DNA of 64,000 nucleotides from Sipunculus nudus. Lineage: Eukaryota > Annelida > Sipuncula > Golfingiida > Sipunculidae. The translations under genes and the position numbers were made by a program. The notes beneath the pieces are model-generated. The model was given only the letters and a program-made list of their open reading frames with translations. It did not search any database and was not told the origin of the DNA. Below are positions 55,701 to 62,900 of the stretch, piece by piece. Positions within the stretch are counted from its first letter, which is position 1. Each line of letters begins with the position of its first letter. Location: positions 29,575,033-29,639,032 of the forward strand of contig CM049309.1 in NCBI GenBank assembly GCA_026874595.1. Reading direction: 5' to 3'.

Positions 55701-58700
55701 CCAATGTTCTGTATATATACAAACTACGTATTACAGATCTATAAAATAGAAGAAAATATAGCTAGAGCAAAAGGTAAAATAGTAATACATGACCAGAAAT
55801 GGAAACAACTTAAAAATAAATATTTTAAAGAAAACCATTGCTGAAATAATACCTATCTTAAAGCAAAAACAAAAAATATTTACCATGATTATTTCAATAT
55901 GTTTATAATGTACCCTGTCTGTATTTGTTGTTTATGTACATCCCGTTAGTGTGTATCAACCTTAGTGTGAATGTATACATGTATGCATGTTTTTGTTTTA
56001 TGTAAATTGTATGATGATGTAAAATCATGTGTACTGTCTGTTACTGTATCTGTATTATATGTTCAATTAATAAAAAAAAAAAAAAAAGTTATTAAAAGAT
56101 TGATGACAGATGGCTATAACTCCAAATTTCATATGAACATTTTCAGCTATTGTTAACAACAGATGGACTATAGAAAATGGACTGGTTGCGCCATGGGAAA
56201 ATATGACTGTAATAGGCTAGTGAAGTTCAAAATACTGAGGTGAGAAAACGGAATATTGTTACAAAGTATACATCCACTATCTTTATGTTCTTTATATCTC
56301 AGGATATGAGAATGATATTACATACCATTTGAGCTTGTCTCTCTCTTGCTGATCGCATTTCTTCTAGTTCTTCCATGGCCTTCTCCAGCTGATGCTTCAG
56401 TTCGGCAGTCCTACAGTCATTATGAATCTCTTATTTCACATGTTGTATGGAATCTTCCATTTATATTCAAAACAAGGGACCTATGGGTCACTGTGCTCAG
56501 CTGACATTAACCTTGAAGGTAAAAATCTAAAATAATATCAAATTGAGATAAAGTGTAAGAGGAAGAGGTAATAAAGGCCATGGTTGGTTTATATGATTGG
56601 TTTGTATTGATGAGCAAGAAATTGTTGCAAATAATATTTTGTGACCTGACCATGTGTTTCTTATGTTGAAACTGAAGCATGTGAGCAGTTTGTGAACAAA
56701 TGCTCTGTACAATTACCATGATCATTAGTTGGCTTTTCAATTAACTGTTGACATTTCAGTAGTTTACACATTTGTTCAATCGAATCTTTTTTTTGTATAT
56801 ATATATTATTAAATATATGTTTTTTTATGAAATGTATACAGCTGAAATATAACTAATTAACAACATAAAACATGGCAAACAAAGCCTGATCTCAAATTCT
56901 GCTGATGCAGGAAAATAATGAACAAATGTTTGTAATAAATCCTCATTTTTTTATCACATCAATTTTTTTTTTAAATTAAAGTTTATATTTCTATACATTT
57001 TCAATATAACATATATATCTGAATATAAAAGTTGATTCATAATTCTCAATTGCATCATCATAAATCTCAATCTTGTCAGATAACACCACATCATGCATAC
57101 AAATGTTTATTTATTTTTTACCACAAAAATATATCTTTTAAATCTGAAAAACAATAAATATCTAAAAAAATACTTGATTTAGATTTCACAATTTTTAATT
57201 GTGTCTTTATTTATCCATAATGTGCTTCATATTTTATCATAATTTAAGCATACTGATGGGTTCCATTATGATTGGTAAAATCATTTAAAAGAAAAATGAT
57301 TTCTTTAAAAATGCTACATTACACAACATTGCATCTTCTGGATTACACCTTGAATTACTTTTTCAAGGAAAGTTTTTGCATATCAGAGTGGAAACAGCAT
57401 TACAATTAAGGAGATACAGTGAAAACAATAACAATACTGCATAACACTTGCTGGGTTGGGTTTGCGGGGGGGGGGGGGGGGGGCTGGGGGGGGGGGCTGG
57501 GGGGGTGATTGGGGTGGTGATATGAGAATAACTGTACACCTGTCACAGCAGGGGATCTCCCCCAGTGACTGTAACAAATCAGAAACCCTGGCATAGCTGA
57601 CTTCCAGTGACCTGGAGTGGGACCCTGCATCTGTAATCTGTAATCAAAGCAAATGACTACAATAGAGCCTCAAGAAAAAATCAGTAACTAGCTTAATTTT
57701 CAAGCTTTTACTTCCAAATTTCAGATTTAAACAAATTGAATATTTAAGTTTACATGCTGTGAAAATTAAATCAATGGTACTTACAGGAAAAAAACGTGCC
57801 ATGGTCAAAGTTGGGCAAAATTTAAGGTACTGATTTTATTTTTATGCTAATTACTTTAAAAATTTACAAAATTCTGATCTAATTTTGGGTAAACAATTGA
57901 ATCTTAATTAAACATAGTTATATACTTGGGGAAAATAGACTCTAGTTTCAAAATTTTTCATGTTAAGTGAGTAAATATTTTTCCTGATTTTTTACAAAGT
58001 CCATTATGTTTGGGCCCATAACTTAAAGAATTTATACTTAACAGACTTAATTTCTGGCATGTACATAGGAACTATATAGAAGAATATTTATGGTAAATAT
58101 GAGCAAAAACAGATGAGTGGTTTTGATATTAGGCAGTCCTGAAGTGTGAAAATAGGATTTTAATAAAAAATTGAGGTTTTTCCTTAATTTCTCAAAGGAA
58201 CGAAGTCGCAAAGACCCAGTTTTCGGCTTGGTAGGAGATCTTAGGGACATCTAACATTATGCTGAATTTTGGATTCCTAGGTCTTACGGTTTCAAAACGT
58301 GCCACATCTACGGACGGACGGACGGACGGACGGACGGACGGACGGACAGACGGACGGACGACGGACAATGGACCACGACTATAGCTCAGATGACTTATAG
58401 TCAGCTGAGCTAAATATATCAAGCCTATTTAAATAACATCAAAGAGACATTTGGTGACAGGCATTATTTATGCAACCACATGAAATTGTAAAATTTAAAT
58501 TTCTATGAAGAGATAATTTTGAAAATAATTAAACTCACTCTACGATTTCAAGTTAACTTGCTCTCCAAAACTACACAAGACAAGGGACACATGGATCACC
58601 TTGCTCAGCTGAATTTTGGAAAATTTTTGCAAATGCAAAATACAAGTTTTTTTTATATGTATATTAGCATTTTAAAGTGGAAATAGTCCTGCTAACTGGT

Positions 58701-59898
58701 GATAATCAAATATTAAATAAATATTTGGCAAACTTAAACTGTGCAATTTTTCAATTTTTCTGGACTATACATATATATATATATATACATATATATATAG
58801 ATATATATATAGATATACAGTAGAACGCCTGCTAACGGCCACGTCTCAATAACAGTCAATACGTCTATAACGGTCAGATTTTCCGGTCCCGAAATTTCGA
58901 CCGTTATATTTCATAATCATTTGTTGTCAATTTTGGTCACTCCTCTATTCTGTATTACAGCCAGGTCTCTCGGTCCCGCAGGCCGGGAAACGCCTCAATT
59001 ACGGTCAGGGGCATGTAACCACTCGACTGTGACTGAGTTGTTTGATATGTAGCCAGCGTCGTACTACCCCACTCAGCCTCATTAGTATGCACAATAGTAA
59101 GGCATGTGTTCCCACCTAAGTGTATGTTTGGGAATCAGTCTCGCGAGCCGGATCTTAATCAGGGTGCTTGTCATTTAATTAACGAATGACAACCAGCGGG
59201 TCCCGATGATTAGGTCATCAGAAAAGTTTAGACAAACTGTTGATATTTAAACTTTCTTTACGGTCCTCGTGAGCATGTACATCAAACGAAAACAGTGCGG
59301 CAAACATCGCTCAATTTACTCATACATGAATAATTATGAATGCAAAATAAACAATGTTACATGTTTGAAATGTCACGCATACTCTGTCCCAATCACTTAT
59401 GGCTACCAAGAATTTGGAATTTGCCTATCAAGATGATATTGTGAACTCGAAAGTGAGTAACAACAGTCTTCCATATCTGCTTTCTTTAACCAGAAGTAAT
59501 GGTTGTATTTTGTGAATGTTCACATATTTCTGCTGATACTTCCGTGCTATTAGTATGCTTTATGGATACAAAGAGCTTCTCAACATTTGTACAAATATTA
59601 TGGATATACAATATGTTTGTAATTTAATAACAAACACTGTATATATTGTTTGAGTTTGTTATAAATAGGGTTGACATGATTGTAAATATATTATCTTTTT
59701 AATTGATTATAGTAATTATACTAATACCCTGTATATATGTTTATTTTGTTGATTGTAATTAATATTTAAACTAGGTTTCGTGTTACATTTTAACCCCCCC
59801 CCCCCCCCATCCTGGTCAAGTCCAGTATTACGGCCACTCCTGTATTAAGGCCACTTTCATCCAGTCCCGAAGGTGACCGTAATACAGGCGTTCTACTT

Positions 59899-59936
<38 letters not shown>

Positions 59937-62900
59937 TCAAAGTTGCAGGAGTCTCTCATGATCAAATATTTCTAGAAGTATCATTATTTCAGCTATATGA
60001 CAGTAATATGTGCATAAAATAACCATGGGAAATGGGAATGTATGAATACCTGTCAATTATAGAATAAGGCAGGAAGTGGAGATAAGCTGAAGTATAATTA
60101 TACACACTTAATTTATTTCCTCAAATAAAATACAGTAAAATTAAAAAACAGTCCATTTTCAAATGAGCATATACTAAACCTGATAAGTATATATTTTTCT
60201 GTAAAATACATGAAAACTGTGGCCTGTACCCATTTACATAATGCAATAAGGAAAAATCATGTGCCCAAGAGTTATATGAATGGATACATTTGACCAACAA
60301 ATGTGTTAATGTTATTAATAAGTCTGGAAGGAGGGAGGGAGGAGAAGGAGAGAGAGAGAAAGTGAGAGACTGGTGGCATCTCTTAAAAGTATCTGGTAGG
60401 TCATTCCATAGTTTCAGGCCAACAACACTGAATGCCCAATTTTGTACACAGGACGATTTGGTAAAAGGCATGATCAGTAAGTTTTTAGCTGTTGACAAAG
60501 GCTTCTTGATGGAGTATAACTATGAATAAGCTCTTGCAGGTAAAGAGGAGCTAAATTATTTATTGCCTTACACACAAGAATTAACATTTTGAATTTTACA
60601 CTTTGCGCAATGGGCAGCTAATGCAGAGAATACAAAATTTGTGTAAAATGATCTAATTTTGAAGCCCCTTAATATTTCCCATTCTGCATTGTGTATACTT
60701 TGCAGTAGATTTTTAATGATGAGGGAATTACACACAAGAGTGCATTGCAATAATCTAATTTAGAAGTAATAAAAGAGTGAATTTAACTATTTGCTCCAAA
60801 GACTCAAAATCTTTTATTTTACTGATATTAAAAATTTGTATATATGAAGCCTGCAGACTGCCATGACATGGGATTCCACAGATGCATGTGAATAAAAAAT
60901 TACACCAATATTTCTTACTTTCGATGATGGTGTAATTGGATGATCTGACACATTTTAGACATTTCATTTTTATTATAGCATTGTCAGCATTTCAGCACAC
61001 AAGCAAACCAACATTCATATGTTGTACTAGAGTAATTACTCTTCATCATGGTCGTGTCATCAGCAAAATTCACAGCATTACTACATGAACAACCTCTGTA
61101 ACCAGTGCAAGAACTGGTACATTCTATTGTATTCTTACGACACCAGACTATCTGTTGAAAATCATGAACAACTTAAAGTGTCACAGTCTCCTTTGCACTG
61201 ACAACGTATGATTTTCAGAACACGAATAATGCAGGCAGCAGGTCCATCTTTTTGGAAGCAGGTGACCATCTTACAGCTGCCATCTCCAATCTCTCTGGCT
61301 AAGACTATCTGGCTCTTAGTTCATAGTTTTTCTCCAGATTTTCCACCATATAACATAACATGAGCATCCTCTCCCGCCTTCTCTAGGTCATCAGCTGAAA
61401 GCAGGCATAGCCGAATTTCAAATTTGTTTGAACAAACCTTTCCATGTTTCAGATCACATCGACTAGGAACATTCAGCTTACTGAACTCCAACAAGCAAAT
61501 ATGTGATTGAGCTAGTGATTGTTATAACTTAAAGTAAGAAATAAAGATTCAATACGGGATATCGCTAATACTGATACTCTCGTGTGTGGAGGCAGTAAAT
61601 GACTGCCTGCTTGAAAAACTGCAGGCAAACAACTAGTGCCCCCTAGCGTCCAGCCTGACCAGCCCATTCATTCAACACGGCAGTGTGGGCACTTGACATA
61701 GTGTTTTTAATTGCCGATCATCCTGATACTTATTATTCATCATATTCATTTTGCCTCGTTAAACCATAATACAAAACATGAAAAGACATAAGAAAATTCT
61801 GCATTCAGCTAGGTTTGCATTAGAATTTGATCTTGAACAACTGCCTTGTAACATACACAGGTCTTTAGTCATTGATAAACGTCATATTTGCAAGTTTCCT
61901 TGAGTTTGATGCATTATGGTACAAAACAATTGTAACCTAGTATTTATTCATATTAATTAAAGAGATTCCATAGCGCGTATAAGCTGACAAAGTGGGGACT
62001 GTCAGTTTCGTCCGTGTTAATGAGTGTCCGGCTGAATCACGCTTGCCTGCACAAACAAGCTTACGGCTGCGCCAGCCAGTCGTTTTTCTCCTCCATCTAC
62101 ACGAGAAGCTGCATTAGCGATATCCCATATTAAACAAGGCCTACAGGCCTAATGCGAACCTGTGCAAAGTTTGGGAGTATGAATGGGGGATTATTTTTAA
62201 AATTTAATATTGATCCTCTTATGTCCTGCATATCTACCTTAGTATTAAGATTTCAGCAAAATGGATGTTTTGGACCTGCAAGTTTCGGACTAGGACATTT
62301 TAAAACTAGAATACGGGTAGTCAACAAGCGACTACATGTATCCCCTGAAATCAGAGTGGGACAGGTGTGAGGCATGGATTGAGTGGCAAGGGGAAATAGA
62401 GTGAGGAGTGTCGCATATTAGCATGAATGTCTACAGCCGAAATGTGTATGCAGGTTGTGCCACCTACCACAAAACCCAGAAAGCTGTCCAAGTTGTATAT
62501 GTATGCAAAATTTTAGGCAGATAAGTCAAACCACTACTTGTATATGAGTGATTTTATCCCACAGCAGACAAACAGAAGGACGCTGTGCAAAATGGTGGCA
62601 GGTGGCGCCACCAATTTTGTATATGATTAAGAGCTATATGAGATTTATACATATGCAAAATTTCAGGGGGATATGTCAAACCAGTACTGAGATATAAACC
62701 TGAATGTCTGCAGGGTAAACATAAAAGTAGGTGGCGCCACTTGCTACATAATTGAGAAAGCTATCCAAGATGTATAAACATGCAAAATTTTAGGCAGATA
62801 TGTCAAACCACTGCTGAGATATGAGTGATTTTATCCCACGGCAGACAAACAGACGGATGCTGTGCAAAAGTGACCAAATATCTTTCCTGATTTTTTACAA

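Larger units (their letters stand above)
53463..56084 (+). mobile_element. L1/Tx1-type LINE, 5'-truncated, 13-base target duplication
   Basis: This non-LTR retrotransposon insertion is about 2.6 kb. It starts inside the reverse-transcriptase gene and ends after a 3' UTR in a run of about 15 A. The 13-base sequence AAAGTTATTAAAA stands on both sides (53450-53462 and about 56085-56097), which is the mark of target-primed reverse transcription. Clean flanks and a long open frame suggest a fairly recent insertion. It sits antisense in the TPR intron between exons b and c. Confidence 0.93.

Noticed and set aside
57383-57630. Proline-rich frames on the minus strand (also 51648-51881)
   Set aside because: They come from translating the poly-G/CT tract of the 1.9 kb element; the two copies differ in frame and length.
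58192-58422. Frames with RPSVRPSVRPSV-like repeats (also near 24617, 44947, 63111, 63342)
   Set aside because: These are minus-strand readings of the (CGGA)n tracts and tails of the hairpin-ended family, repeated wherever the family occurs.
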